DNA from: Candidatus Izemoplasma sp.
GTDB lineage: Bacteria; Bacillota_I; Bacilli_A; Izemoplasmatales; Izemoplasmataceae
Reading direction: 5' to 3'
Assembly: GCA_007116205.1 (NCBI GenBank)
Contig: SKIY01000053.1
Location: forward strand, 1 to 15,907
DNA: 15,907 nt
Part shown: positions 1 to 6,530 of the stretch, in pieces
How the letters are laid out: every line of letters begins with the position of its first letter
Numbering within the stretch: the first letter of the stretch is position 1
The notes under the pieces: generated by a model
Seen by the model: the letters and a program-made list of their open reading frames with translations, nothing else
What the model was told of the DNA's origin: nothing
The model's database searches: none
Program-made: the position numbers and the translations under genes

Positions 1-391
1 TAACTATTTCTATTTTTATTTTGTGCTGTGCTTCTATTAGCTTTTTTTTCAAGCGAAACACAGGTGTTTCAAAACCCTTGACATCTTCTATTATCTTTCG
101 TTCACTTTCACAGTCAAAATATTGAAAATCCGCTTTATACGTTTTATCTTTTTTTATAACAAAACGATAATTCCCTACAATAAGCGCTTTTATCTTCAAG
201 CGATAAAATACAATAATCGCGAGTAAAGAAGCGAAATGTAATAATACTTCTAAGAAATAACTAATATTTGGTATATTAAAAATACCTTGTGCAATAACCA
301 AATGGCCACTAGAGGATATCGGTAGTGGTTCTGTTATTCCTTGAAGTATGCCCAAAAATAAAAATTTAATATACTCAATTAAAACATCCAA
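1..391 (-). CDS. Chimeric ORF: UppP N-terminal part joined in frame to DUF1064-like C-terminus (3' end off window)
   Basis: The ORF starts at TTG (389-391) behind AAAGGAG. The nearby ATG is out of frame and stops at once. Residues 1-75 match the start of undecaprenyl-diphosphatase (UppP/BacA), the membrane enzyme that recycles the cell-wall lipid carrier: the active-site segment is TEPLPISSSGHL (residues 20-31), and a second hydrophobic helix lies at about 45-63. From about residue 84 the sequence instead resembles the C-terminal half of DUF1064 phage proteins (nuclease-like fold): KADFQYF, then EDVKG at 102-106 and TPVFRLKKK at 109-117. UppP is normally about 270 residues with a second SRSG-type motif, which is not visible here. 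The frame is open across the join, read base by base. It could be a real recombination remnant, an insertion into UppP, or an assembly chimera near a contig end. The UppP part is near certain; the DUF1064 match is from memory but strong. The gene lies 55 nt after nqrF with no clear terminator between. Confidence 0.75.
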   Translation of the reverse strand, partial: MDVLIEYIKFLFLGILQGITEPLPISSSGHLVIAQGIFNIPNISYFLEVLLHFASLLAIIVFYRLKIKALIVGNYRFVIKKDKTYKADFQYFDCESERKIIEDVKGFETPVFRLKKKLIEAQHKIKIEIV

Positions 392-446
392 TATATCGCT
401 CCTTTACAAATAAAACCAGATTAAAACCGCTCAAAATAACGTCGTT

Positions 447-1532
447 TTAATCAAACTTATCAAAATACACATTTTCTTTCTTAATATCGTGTTTATTTAA
501 AACATTAATACATGCATTAATCATCCCTGGTGATCCACATAAGTAAGCCTCTGCTTCACTTAAATCTTTCGTATGCTTATCGACAACATCCGTAATTAAT
601 CCAATATCGCCTTTCCAGTTATCTTCTGGGTCGGGTTCAGATAGCGCGGGAATGTATTTAAAGTTTGGAAATTCTTTTTCTAAAGCACGCATTTCCTCAG
701 TATAAAATAAATCTCTTTTAGCTTTAGCTCCAAAGAAATATTTAACTTTTCGTTTCATCCCGCGGTCTTTCATATAATAAAGGATTGAACGAATCGGTGC
801 TTTACCAGACCCACCAGCAATACAAATCATTTCGCGATCTGAATCTTCGCGTAAATAGAAATCGCCATACGGTCCAGTTAGTATTATTTCATCTCCAACA
901 ATAAGCGCTTTATGCACAAACGTAGTTGCTTGCCCTTTAGGAACCATTCGCACAATAAACTCAATCTCATTAGTATATTTCGGATTTGATGCAATTGAAT
1001 AGGCCCGAATAACATCAAGTCCTGGCACCTTTAATTGCGCGTATTGTCCCGGTTTGAAAACCATTTCTTTCGGTTCAATTAACTTAAAACGGACAAGTTT
1101 AATATCATACGTTAACGGCTCCACTTTAACAACTTCAGCACGATATTCTTTCGCATCTAAAAGCCCTTCAGGGATCGCAATTTTCATGTTTTCTCGCACT
1201 TTAATTTGACACGATAAACGGACGTTTCTTTCTTTTTCTTCTTTACTTAAAAATGGTTCCTCAGTCGGTCTTATGTCTCCGCCACCTTCAACGAGACGGA
1301 CTTTACAAAAACCACATGTCGCTTTTCCTCCACAAGCGGAAGGGATAAATATTTTATTATCTGATAATGTATTCAGCAATGTATCATCACCGCGCACAGT
1401 AATTTCTTTCTTATCATTAATCGTTAATGTGCGTTCACCACCCCCGCCGAGTAAATAATCAGCGAGAATCAGCAATCCGGCAATAATTAACAAGACGCCT
1501 AGTAATATAAGTGGTACATACAGTAGTTCCAT
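447..1532 (-). CDS. nqrF: Na+-NQR subunit F (NADH:acceptor oxidoreductase, 2Fe-2S/FAD)
   Basis: This is the NADH-oxidising entry subunit of the sodium-translocating NADH:quinone reductase, on the cytoplasmic face. In its 361 residues, one N-terminal membrane helix (about 5-27) anchors it. A ferredoxin domain follows with cysteines 67, 73, 76 and 108 (C-x5-C-x2-C-x31-C) for a 2Fe-2S cluster. Next is a ferredoxin-reductase module with the FAD motif RAYSIAS (176-182), the glycine-rich nucleotide loop GGSGKAPIRS (240-249) and the NADH-site CGSP (332-335). The C-terminus ends in an aromatic FDKFD tail as in the family. It is somewhat shorter than the roughly 408-residue Vibrio protein but has all expected motifs. 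AAAGGAGG precedes the ATG, 13 nt after nqrE. The order B-C-D-E-F matches nqr operons, not rnf, which has RnfB/RnfC instead. Confidence 0.95.
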   Translation of the reverse strand: MELLYVPLILLGVLLIIAGLLILADYLLGGGGERTLTINDKKEITVRGDDTLLNTLSDNKIFIPSACGGKATCGFCKVRLVEGGGDIRPTEEPFLSKEEKERNVRLSCQIKVRENMKIAIPEGLLDAKEYRAEVVKVEPLTYDIKLVRFKLIEPKEMVFKPGQYAQLKVPGLDVIRAYSIASNPKYTNEIEFIVRMVPKGQATTFVHKALIVGDEIILTGPYGDFYLREDSDREMICIAGGSGKAPIRSILYYMKDRGMKRKVKYFFGAKAKRDLFYTEEMRALEKEFPNFKYIPALSEPDPEDNWKGDIGLITDVVDKHTKDLSEAEAYLCGSPGMINACINVLNKHDIKKENVYFDKFD

Positions 1533-1545
1533 ATAAAGCCCTCCT

Positions 1546-2127
1546 TTAAATGCTTGCTAAGCCAGTAAATCCAACAAATGCCAGCGATAAAATACCAAGA
1601 ATAATGAAAGCAATACCTTTACCGGCAAGCCCTTTAGGAATATCACTATTTTTTGCCATTTTTTCACGTACGGCAGCTAATAACACGATCGCTAAAAACC
1701 ATCCCACTGCAGACCCAAATGAGAATGCTGTAGTTTCTAAAAATGTGTATTGGCGATTCACAAAGAACAATGAAACCCCTAATACAACACAGTTAACCGT
1801 AATTAATGGTAAGAAAATACCAAATGCATTATACATTTTAGGAATAAATTTTTCTAAAAACATTTCTAAAAATTGCACTGTTGCAGCAATCGTAATAATA
1901 AACACCAACAAGTGTAATTGTGTTGTTTCAGTTTGTTGTAACAATAAATAAATAGGATAATTAATCATAGCCGTAATCGTCACAACAAATATAACAGCTA
2001 GTCCCATTCCCTTAGCATTTCTTAAACTGGTCGAGATAGCAATCAGTGGACACATACCAAGAATATATGCTAAAGCAATATTATGATCTAATATCGAGCC
2101 AAAGAAAATTTCTAATAATTCAAGCAT
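1546..2127 (-). CDS. nqrE: Na+-NQR subunit E
   Basis: Integral membrane subunit of 193 residues with six predicted helices, homologous to RnfA. With NqrD it carries electrons across the membrane from NqrF to NqrC. The two cysteines that help bind the intramembrane iron centre shared with NqrD are visible in their usual contexts: C26 in LGMCPL and C113 in TVNCVVLG. Length agrees with the family (about 198). The start has an AAAGGAGG site 9 nt upstream, and the gene follows nqrD by 27 nt. Nothing is unusual in the sequence. Confidence 0.95.
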   Translation of the reverse strand: MLELLEIFFGSILDHNIALAYILGMCPLIAISTSLRNAKGMGLAVIFVVTITAMINYPIYLLLQQTETTQLHLLVFIITIAATVQFLEMFLEKFIPKMYNAFGIFLPLITVNCVVLGVSLFFVNRQYTFLETTAFSFGSAVGWFLAIVLLAAVREKMAKNSDIPKGLAGKGIAFIILGILSLAFVGFTGLASI

Positions 2128-2154
2128 AATAGCGTTCCTCCTTTACAATCACCA

Positions 2155-2781
2155 TCATGATTGCACCTCATAGTTTTTCGACAACTCACGCATAAACCAA
2201 ATATATAATCCTAAAATAAAGAATCCTCCAGGGGCAATCGCCATAACGGTCCAATTAACCCATCCATTTGGCATTACACGCATATCTAAAATTGTTCCAA
2301 ATGCTAACGCCTCTCGTACAACCGCAATAGACACAAGCACAAATAAATACCCAAGTCCATTTGCTAAGCCATCCACAAATGTATATTTTATCGGATTTTT
2401 AGAAGCAAAAGCCTCAGCACGTCCCATTACAATACAGTTCGTAATAATTAAACCAACATAAGCACCGAGTTCTTCTGCAATTTGCGGAAAAAACCCTTCC
2501 ATAAACATTTGTACAGAGATTACAAATGTCGAAATAATTACCATATACGTTACCATTCGAACGCGCGAGGGAATAAAATCACGAATCAAGGATACTACCA
2601 AAGAACTCGCAATAATAACAAACGTAACTCCAATACCCATCGCAATAGCATTATCCACGCGATTGGTGATAGCGAGTGCCGAACAAATTCCTAATACCCC
2701 AATTAAAATAGGGTTATTCTTCGAAATCCCATCCCGTGAAATATTAAACCACTTTGTATATTTTAAACGTATCAGCTTCAT
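2155..2781 (-). CDS. nqrD: Na+-NQR subunit D
   Basis: Six-helix membrane subunit, 208 residues, partner of NqrE. C33 (GICSAL) and C116 (TNCIVMG) correspond to the family's iron-ligating cysteines. The segment GLIITNCIVMGRAEAFA (110-126) is characteristic of NqrD, and this favours NQR over RNF because RnfE differs here. The C-terminal helix APGGFFILGLYIW (183-195) also fits. The start ATG overlaps the nqrC stop by one base (TAATG), indicating translational coupling. The stop is TGA, just before the nqrE ribosome site, which supports TGA being read as stop in this organism. Confidence 0.95.
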   Translation of the reverse strand: MKLIRLKYTKWFNISRDGISKNNPILIGVLGICSALAITNRVDNAIAMGIGVTFVIIASSLVVSLIRDFIPSRVRMVTYMVIISTFVISVQMFMEGFFPQIAEELGAYVGLIITNCIVMGRAEAFASKNPIKYTFVDGLANGLGYLFVLVSIAVVREALAFGTILDMRVMPNGWVNWTVMAIAPGGFFILGLYIWFMRELSKNYEVQS

Positions 2782-3383
2782 TAATTTCCACCACCTTGAT
2801 TAAGCCATAACTCTAAAGCTTCTACATAGCCACTATTAAATATGGTCTCAAAACTATTAGAAGTCCGTGTTCCACCCGTAATTGCATCAACTTCATTGTC
2901 AGCGCCAGTTTTATTATGGGTAATATTAATCCCGTTTTCTGGGTCTTCAAGATTTAAGACGACGCCTTCATATTTTTCTAAATACTGTGGATCAGCAATA
3001 ACGCCACCAAGTCCTGGTGTTTCTTCTTGATATAATATCTTAATTGTAACAATCGTACGCATATCACTCTCAAGCGTGATTAATGCAATAATAGGTCCCC
3101 AAACACCACCACCTTCAACGATGAATGAGACATTTCCAGAATTAATATCTTCAAAAAAGGTAATTCCTTCAATTTCAGTTTCAACAATATTCTCTTCAAA
3201 TACATCCCGGAAGTTCGCGGTAGTATGCGCATGTTCATTTGAAGAAAGAACCGCTGAATATAAACTAAAGACCTGATTTTCAGCGATGCGGTCTCTCGTT
3301 AATAAATCCATACCAACTAGCATTCCTGAAGTAATCAGTCCGAGAATTGAAACAAACACTAAAATACGTAGATGTGGATGCAT
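2781..3383 (-). CDS. nqrC: Na+-NQR subunit C (covalent-FMN subunit)
   Basis: FMN-binding subunit, homologous to RnfG: one N-terminal membrane helix (about 6-25) and an extracytoplasmic domain carrying FMN phosphodiester-bonded to threonine. The ETPGLGG motif (121-127) and the flavinylation segment DAITGGTRTS (166-175) are visible, with T172 the expected attachment residue. The usual Dxx(S/T)GAT core has Gly in place of Ala here; this probably still works, because the threonine and surrounding residues are kept. At 200 residues it is shorter than Vibrio NqrC (about 257). Flavin attachment needs an ApbE transferase, which is not in this window. Its start overlaps the nqrB stop by one base (TAATG). 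Confidence 0.92.
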   Translation of the reverse strand: MHPHLRILVFVSILGLITSGMLVGMDLLTRDRIAENQVFSLYSAVLSSNEHAHTTANFRDVFEENIVETEIEGITFFEDINSGNVSFIVEGGGVWGPIIALITLESDMRTIVTIKILYQEETPGLGGVIADPQYLEKYEGVVLNLEDPENGINITHNKTGADNEVDAITGGTRTSNSFETIFNSGYVEALELWLNQGGGN

Positions 3384-4417
3384 TATGCTCCCTCCGTTTC
3401 TACAGTAGTCGTATCATTCCATTGATCAAGTAATGGTGCAACTGCATTCATAATAATAATTGCAAATACCAATCCTTCTGCGAAGGTTGCAAAATTACGA
3501 ATTAAAACGACCAACAACCCAATGCCAATCGCATAAAAAACTTTCGCCCATTGTTTGCGTGGTGCTGTAACAGGATCTGTAGCAATAAAAAACGCCCCAA
3601 ACAACACGCCACCGACTAATAATGACATAAACGCGACAGATAAGGCATCAAAGAAAACCCCACCATCTAAAAACGTAACCACAGGATCTGGGAACGCATT
3701 CGGTAATAATAGTTTACCTAAAAATGTTGCGAAAAATACCGTCCCTATTAAAGCCGTTGGAATCCGCCAATCAGCAACTTTAAGTAATAAAAGGCCAACC
3801 CCCAATATTAAAATACCAACTCTAAACGTCTCTCCTAACGTTCCAGAGACATTCCCAAACAATAAATCGATCGTCCGATACTCATAAGAATCATCCGATG
3901 CATTCATTGAAATAAGTGGGGTTGCACTTGTTATAACATCATCAGTTGCATTAGAGTACCCTATTTCTTCTGTTGAGGGAAGCAACATATCCGCATCTTC
4001 AGGATTAAACCATTGTGATATCATAAATGGTGAAAATGATATCGTTACAAACAAAACCCCAACGAGTGCTGGGTTAAAGACGTTTTTCCCCAAGCCTCCG
4101 AAGATTGCTTTACCAAAAAAGATACCAAAGCCTGATGCAACCCCAACAATCCAAAGCGGAATTGAAGGTGGCATAAGCAAGGTGATTACTAACGGTGTTA
4201 CCATCCACGATTTATCCAAATCGCGTTTGCGGTAACGCGCAAACAGTAACTCAATCGGTAGTGCAACTGCATAAGCGGTAATCGCTATAAAAAACACGTA
4301 AGGTCCGTAATTATACCCAGCTGCAATTAGCAATATCGCTAAAAAGCTCGTGTAAACATAAAGATGTTTTTGCGTTGGCACATGTGACTTTGTTACTTCA
4401 TTTTTTTCATCGTTCAT
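3383..4417 (-). CDS. nqrB: Na+-NQR subunit B (membrane ion-translocating subunit), first gene of the operon
   Basis: Polytopic membrane subunit of the NqrB/RnfD family, 344 residues. In NqrB it carries covalent FMN and riboflavin and forms the sodium path. Family signatures are GGLGKNVFNPALVG (107-120), SATPL (164-168) with T166 the likely FMN-linked threonine, GNVSGTLGET (188-197) and FIATDPVTAP (277-286). It is shorter than Vibrio NqrB (about 412) and lacks much of its soluble N-terminal extension, so its length is nearer RnfD. The start follows a modest purine-rich site (GTGGTGA). It is the first gene of the unit, with a promoter about 60 nt upstream. No nqrA or rnfC precedes it, which is unusual. 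NqrB rather than RnfD is chosen because nqrD, nqrE and nqrF follow in NQR order. Confidence 0.92.
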   Translation of the reverse strand: MNDEKNEVTKSHVPTQKHLYVYTSFLAILLIAAGYNYGPYVFFIAITAYAVALPIELLFARYRKRDLDKSWMVTPLVITLLMPPSIPLWIVGVASGFGIFFGKAIFGGLGKNVFNPALVGVLFVTISFSPFMISQWFNPEDADMLLPSTEEIGYSNATDDVITSATPLISMNASDDSYEYRTIDLLFGNVSGTLGETFRVGILILGVGLLLLKVADWRIPTALIGTVFFATFLGKLLLPNAFPDPVVTFLDGGVFFDALSVAFMSLLVGGVLFGAFFIATDPVTAPRKQWAKVFYAIGIGLLVVLIRNFATFAEGLVFAIIIMNAVAPLLDQWNDTTTVETEGA

Positions 4418-4474
4418 ATAGTCACCACTTTCTCTTGAATCATTATGTAATATTTTGTAATTAACATATTTTAC

Positions 4475-4483
4475 ATTATAGCA
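4475..4483 (-). promoter_or_regulatory. Extended -10 promoter of the nqr operon
   Basis: On the minus strand TGC-TATAAT gives a perfect extended -10 hexamer, about 58 nt upstream of the nqrB ATG. No good -35 lies 17 nt further up, as is common for extended -10 promoters. Its place directly before nqrB indicates that the operon starts with nqrB. Confidence 0.65.
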
Positions 4484-4488
4484 TATCT

Positions 4489-4502
4489 TGTAAACGTTTT
4501 AC
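4489..4502. promoter_or_regulatory. cre-like palindrome overlapping the nqr promoter
   Basis: The plus-strand sequence TGTAAACGTTTTAC agrees with the catabolite-response element consensus TGWAANCGNTNWCA at the first 12 of 14 positions. It sits in the spacer just upstream of the nqr -10. A CcpA or other LacI-family regulator binding here would most simply repress nqrBCDEF when sugar is plentiful. No regulator gene is in the window, so the function is inferred from sequence and position only. Confidence 0.35.
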
Positions 4503-4526
4503 GGGTAAAACTATAAGCTTTTTTTT

Positions 4527-4550
4527 AAAAAAAAGACTGCCTCTGCAGTC
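4527..4550 (-). terminator. Intrinsic terminator after the DUF2087 gene
   Basis: On the minus strand the 6-bp stem GACTGC/GCAGTC with an AGAG loop is followed by eight T. It begins a few bases past the DUF2087 stop and separates that unit from the nqr promoter. Confidence 0.85.
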
Positions 4551-4555
4551 AGTCC

Positions 4556-4834
4556 TTAAATACACCAATATAGCGCGCCATCTTTCGTGCGCGCAAGCAA
4601 TCGATATTCAATCAAATATCTTCGAATTGTGACATGATCATCATAAATTGAACGTAAAACTGCATTAACATCTTTTTCATGATACTTTTTGTGTTTGTCA
4701 AAACAATCAATAATCATCGTCAAAGCTATATAAATTCTTTTTTGTTTACTCGGAAACTGTCGCATTATCAAAGGTTCTAAAGAACTAAAATATTGCGTAA
4801 TGACATGTTCTTTTTCAGTAAATGTGTACATCAT
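4556..4834 (-). CDS. Small DUF2087-domain protein
   Basis: 92 residues from the chosen start. The frame is open further upstream to 4915, but that part overlaps the transporter gene. GGGGCGG sits 5 nt before the ATG at 4832-4834, which decides the start. Residues from about 25 match DUF2087: FPSKQKR, then the EKDVNAVLRSIYDDH segment, then TIRRYLIEYRLLAR and a C-terminal YW. The fold is winged-helix-like and is often found next to, or fused with, HTH regulators, so a nucleic-acid-related role is possible but unproven. It follows the EamA gene by 13 nt and shares its transcription unit, which ends at the terminator downstream. Confidence 0.8.
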   Translation of the reverse strand: MMYTFTEKEHVITQYFSSLEPLIMRQFPSKQKRIYIALTMIIDCFDKHKKYHEKDVNAVLRSIYDDHVTIRRYLIEYRLLARTKDGALYWCI

Positions 4835-4847
4835 AAATTCCGCCCCT

Positions 4848-5774
4848 TTATACCTGTTCAAACTGTCGATTGAGTTTACGTATATGACGATTATTGCGCA
4901 CCGTCCCATAAACACCCAAAATAATCATCGCAGCACCAATGTAATGATAATAAAACAGGCTTTCATCTAAAAACAGCGCCCCTGCAATAATCGCGGTAAT
5001 CGTCGCAAGGTTTGCGTATATTGATGCAACATGAGCTTCTAAACGACTGAGCGCAAAATTAATTAAAAAGAATCCTCCAATTGAAGCCACAATGCCTAAA
5101 TATAGCACCGGTAATAAAAGCTCAATTTGCATTAAATTACGGTAGTAATCAGGAATACGTTGTTCAAATACTAAGGTGATAAAATAAATAAAGTTAAATG
5201 TTACAGCGCCAAACAACATCATGAAATATGTTAGTTCATGCGCTCTTAATACTTTTGATGCTTTACGTGAGGCAATATTATAAAGTGCAGCAGATAAAAC
5301 AGCACCGAGCAGTAATAAAAAGCCCACTATTTCAACATTAAATCCTGAAGCGGATTTAAACGCTTGAATGAGGATAATTCCACTTACACTTAATACGATA
5401 AAAAACAGTTGAATAAGCTTCGGTTTTTCATGTAAAAAAATAGAACCAAAAATACTGACAAATATTGGTATTAAAGCGATCATCATGCCGGCTTCACTAC
5501 TCGCCAATCGATTTAATCCATAAATCTCAAACAAAAAGTATAAAACTGGCTGCAAAATAGCAACAAGTAAAATCATTTTCAAATGGCTACGCTGAAATCG
5601 AATACGCACCAACTTTAAAAGTCTAAGTAATTCAAATACCAAAAATGCAACTAAAAAACGATAAGCAATTAATCCGATTGGATTAACGAACGCTAAAGCC
5701 ACTTTTGAGAACATAAAAGTAAATCCAAAAATGACCGAAAACATAATACCAGCACCATGTACTTTAATCTGCAT
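4848..5774 (-). CDS. EamA/DMT-superfamily transporter
   Basis: A 308-residue inner-membrane protein with about ten hydrophobic helices in two EamA repeats (roughly 5-140 and 150-290). This is typical of the drug/metabolite transporter superfamily, which exports metabolites or amino acids; the substrate cannot be read from sequence. Typical features include an early helix with a GFTFMFSK segment, the repeat-1 end SSEAGMMIALIPIFVSIFGSIFLHEKP, visible in pieces (LIPIFVSI, then LHEKP), and the matching LFLDE near the end of repeat 2. The frame is open from an ATG at 5810. That start is rejected because a TATAAT -10 (5802-5807) lies inside it and GGAGG stands 6 nt before the ATG at 5772-5774; an adjacent ATG at 5775-5777 is the alternative. 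The DUF2087 gene follows in the same unit. Confidence 0.88.
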   Translation of the reverse strand: MQIKVHGAGIMFSVIFGFTFMFSKVALAFVNPIGLIAYRFLVAFLVFELLRLLKLVRIRFQRSHLKMILLVAILQPVLYFLFEIYGLNRLASSEAGMMIALIPIFVSIFGSIFLHEKPKLIQLFFIVLSVSGIILIQAFKSASGFNVEIVGFLLLLGAVLSAALYNIASRKASKVLRAHELTYFMMLFGAVTFNFIYFITLVFEQRIPDYYRNLMQIELLLPVLYLGIVASIGGFFLINFALSRLEAHVASIYANLATITAIIAGALFLDESLFYYHYIGAAMIILGVYGTVRNNRHIRKLNRQFEQV

Positions 5775-5801
5775 CATACACCTCCACGACAACCATATAT
5801 G

Positions 5802-5830
5802 ATTATACACTAATGTTTAGACATTGAGAA
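5802..5830 (-). promoter_or_regulatory. Promoter of the EamA-DUF2087 unit
   Basis: Minus-strand TTCTCA (-35, four of six consensus positions), a 17-nt spacer and a perfect TATAAT. Transcription would start near 5795, giving a leader of about 20 nt to the chosen ATG. Confidence 0.65.
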
Positions 5831-5839
5831 CCACTTCAT

Positions 5840-5877
5840 AAAAAAAAGCCATCAACACCGATTAGTGTTGAATGGCT
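5840..5877 (-). terminator. Intrinsic terminator of the DJ-1/PfpI gene
   Basis: On the minus strand AGCCATtCAACAC pairs with GTGTTGATGGCT (12 pairs, one bulged base) and is followed by a run of T. The 5' arm lies within the last codons of the DJ-1/PfpI gene and the loop includes its stop codon. Confidence 0.88.
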
Positions 5878-6410
5878 GCAAAAAGTTTTTTAGCGACAGA
5901 TTCCCCTTTTAACGTGCGGACAATTTCAAATGCAAATGTGTAAACGGTACCCGCCCCTCTTGAGGTAATAATCAACCCATCTTTATATGTCTTCATATCA
6001 GGATGGTAATACCCTTTAGGAATATCTATTTCACTGCCTGGAAATGCTGTATATCCTTTTCGATCTAATAACTTAGCACGACCTAAGAACCGTGGTGCAG
6101 CACATATCGCAGCAACAAGTTTCTTCTCTTTAGCAAACGAAACACTCAGTTTTTCAAGTGTATCATCGCCCGCCTCAATACGCTCAGCAACATATGGTCC
6201 CCCTGGAATAACTAAAAATCCATAATCTTCCATTACAATATCTTTAGCAAAGTGTTCAGCGTGTACGGTTAATCCAAATGCCGTTTGTATTTCTAATGTC
6301 TCCTCAAATGTCACTGTATCGATTTGCAATCCTGCACGTTTTAAGAGTGCTCTAGTAGCGAGTGCTTCAACATCTTCCATCTGATGTGAAAATATTATTA
6401 ATCCTTTCAT
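5862..6410 (-). CDS. DJ-1/PfpI-family protein
   Basis: A 182-residue cytoplasmic protein of the DJ-1/ThiJ/PfpI superfamily. E15 (MEDVEAL) corresponds to the conserved acidic residue near the reactive cysteine. PGGP (69-72) is the oxyanion-side loop, C103 (AAICAAP) is the nucleophile-elbow cysteine, and SRGAGTVYTFAF (150-161) is the C-terminal signature seen in YajL/DJ-1 proteins. Family roles include oxidative or carbonyl-stress protection and, disputed, deglycase activity; the exact activity here is not known. The frame is open up to 6482, but AAGGAGG 5 nt before the ATG at 6408-6410 clearly marks the start. It forms its own unit, with a promoter, a hairpin-bearing leader and a strong terminator. 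Confidence 0.9.
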   Translation of the reverse strand: MKGLIIFSHQMEDVEALATRALLKRAGLQIDTVTFEETLEIQTAFGLTVHAEHFAKDIVMEDYGFLVIPGGPYVAERIEAGDDTLEKLSVSFAKEKKLVAAICAAPRFLGRAKLLDRKGYTAFPGSEIDIPKGYYHPDMKTYKDGLIITSRGAGTVYTFAFEIVRTLKGESVAKKLFAAIQH

Positions 6411-6434
6411 GATTGCCTCCTTGGGATATCCACT

Positions 6435-6465
6435 AAGAAAAAGAAAGCACAGATAAGCACTGTGC
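6435..6465 (-). promoter_or_regulatory. Hairpin with T-rich tail in the leader of the DJ-1/PfpI gene
   Basis: On the minus strand GCACAG pairs with CTGTGC around a 7-nt loop and is followed by TTTCTTTTTCTT. It lies between the promoter and the ribosome site of the DJ-1/PfpI gene, and about 66 nt past the helicase stop. It looks like a weak intrinsic terminator. It could end helicase transcripts, or act as an attenuator in the downstream gene's leader. No competing antiterminator stem is evident. Confidence 0.5.
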
Positions 6466-6487
6466 ACTTCGTGTGAGTCCATATACT

Positions 6488-6516
6488 ATTATACGCTATT
6501 TCTTGAATATAAGCAA
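6488..6516 (-). promoter_or_regulatory. Promoter of the DJ-1/PfpI gene
   Basis: Minus-strand TTGCTT (-35), a 17-nt spacer and TATAAT (-10). Transcription would begin near 6481, giving a leader of about 70 nt that contains the hairpin described above. Confidence 0.7.
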
Positions 6517-6530
6517 AGATATAACCATTA

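Noticed and set aside
392..446. Terminator between nqrF and the UppP-like ORF
   Set aside because: Only a 5-bp AT-rich pairing (AAAAC/GTTTT) with a long loop can be drawn, too weak to call.
1550..3887. Open frames on the plus strand across 1550-1951, 2482-2694, 2842-3276 and 3555-3887
   Set aside because: They lie opposite strongly conserved nqr genes, have no ribosome sites and give low-complexity, Asn/Thr/Ser/Pro-rich or Arg-rich products, so they are antisense shadows.
3383..4417. Reading the left operon as an RNF complex because NqrB is as short as RnfD
   Set aside because: The last gene is clearly NqrF (2Fe-2S plus FAD/NADH reductase), NqrD carries the NQR-type segment GLIITNCIVMGRAEAFA, and no RnfB or RnfC is present.
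4835..4915. Longer DUF2087 protein starting at 4915
   Set aside because: The extra 27 residues overlap the transporter gene and lack the domain, while a GGGGCGG site marks the ATG at 4834.
6410..6481. T-box or known metabolite riboswitch in the DJ-1/PfpI leader
   Set aside because: The leader is only about 70 nt with one simple stem and no T-box sequence or recognisable aptamer core.
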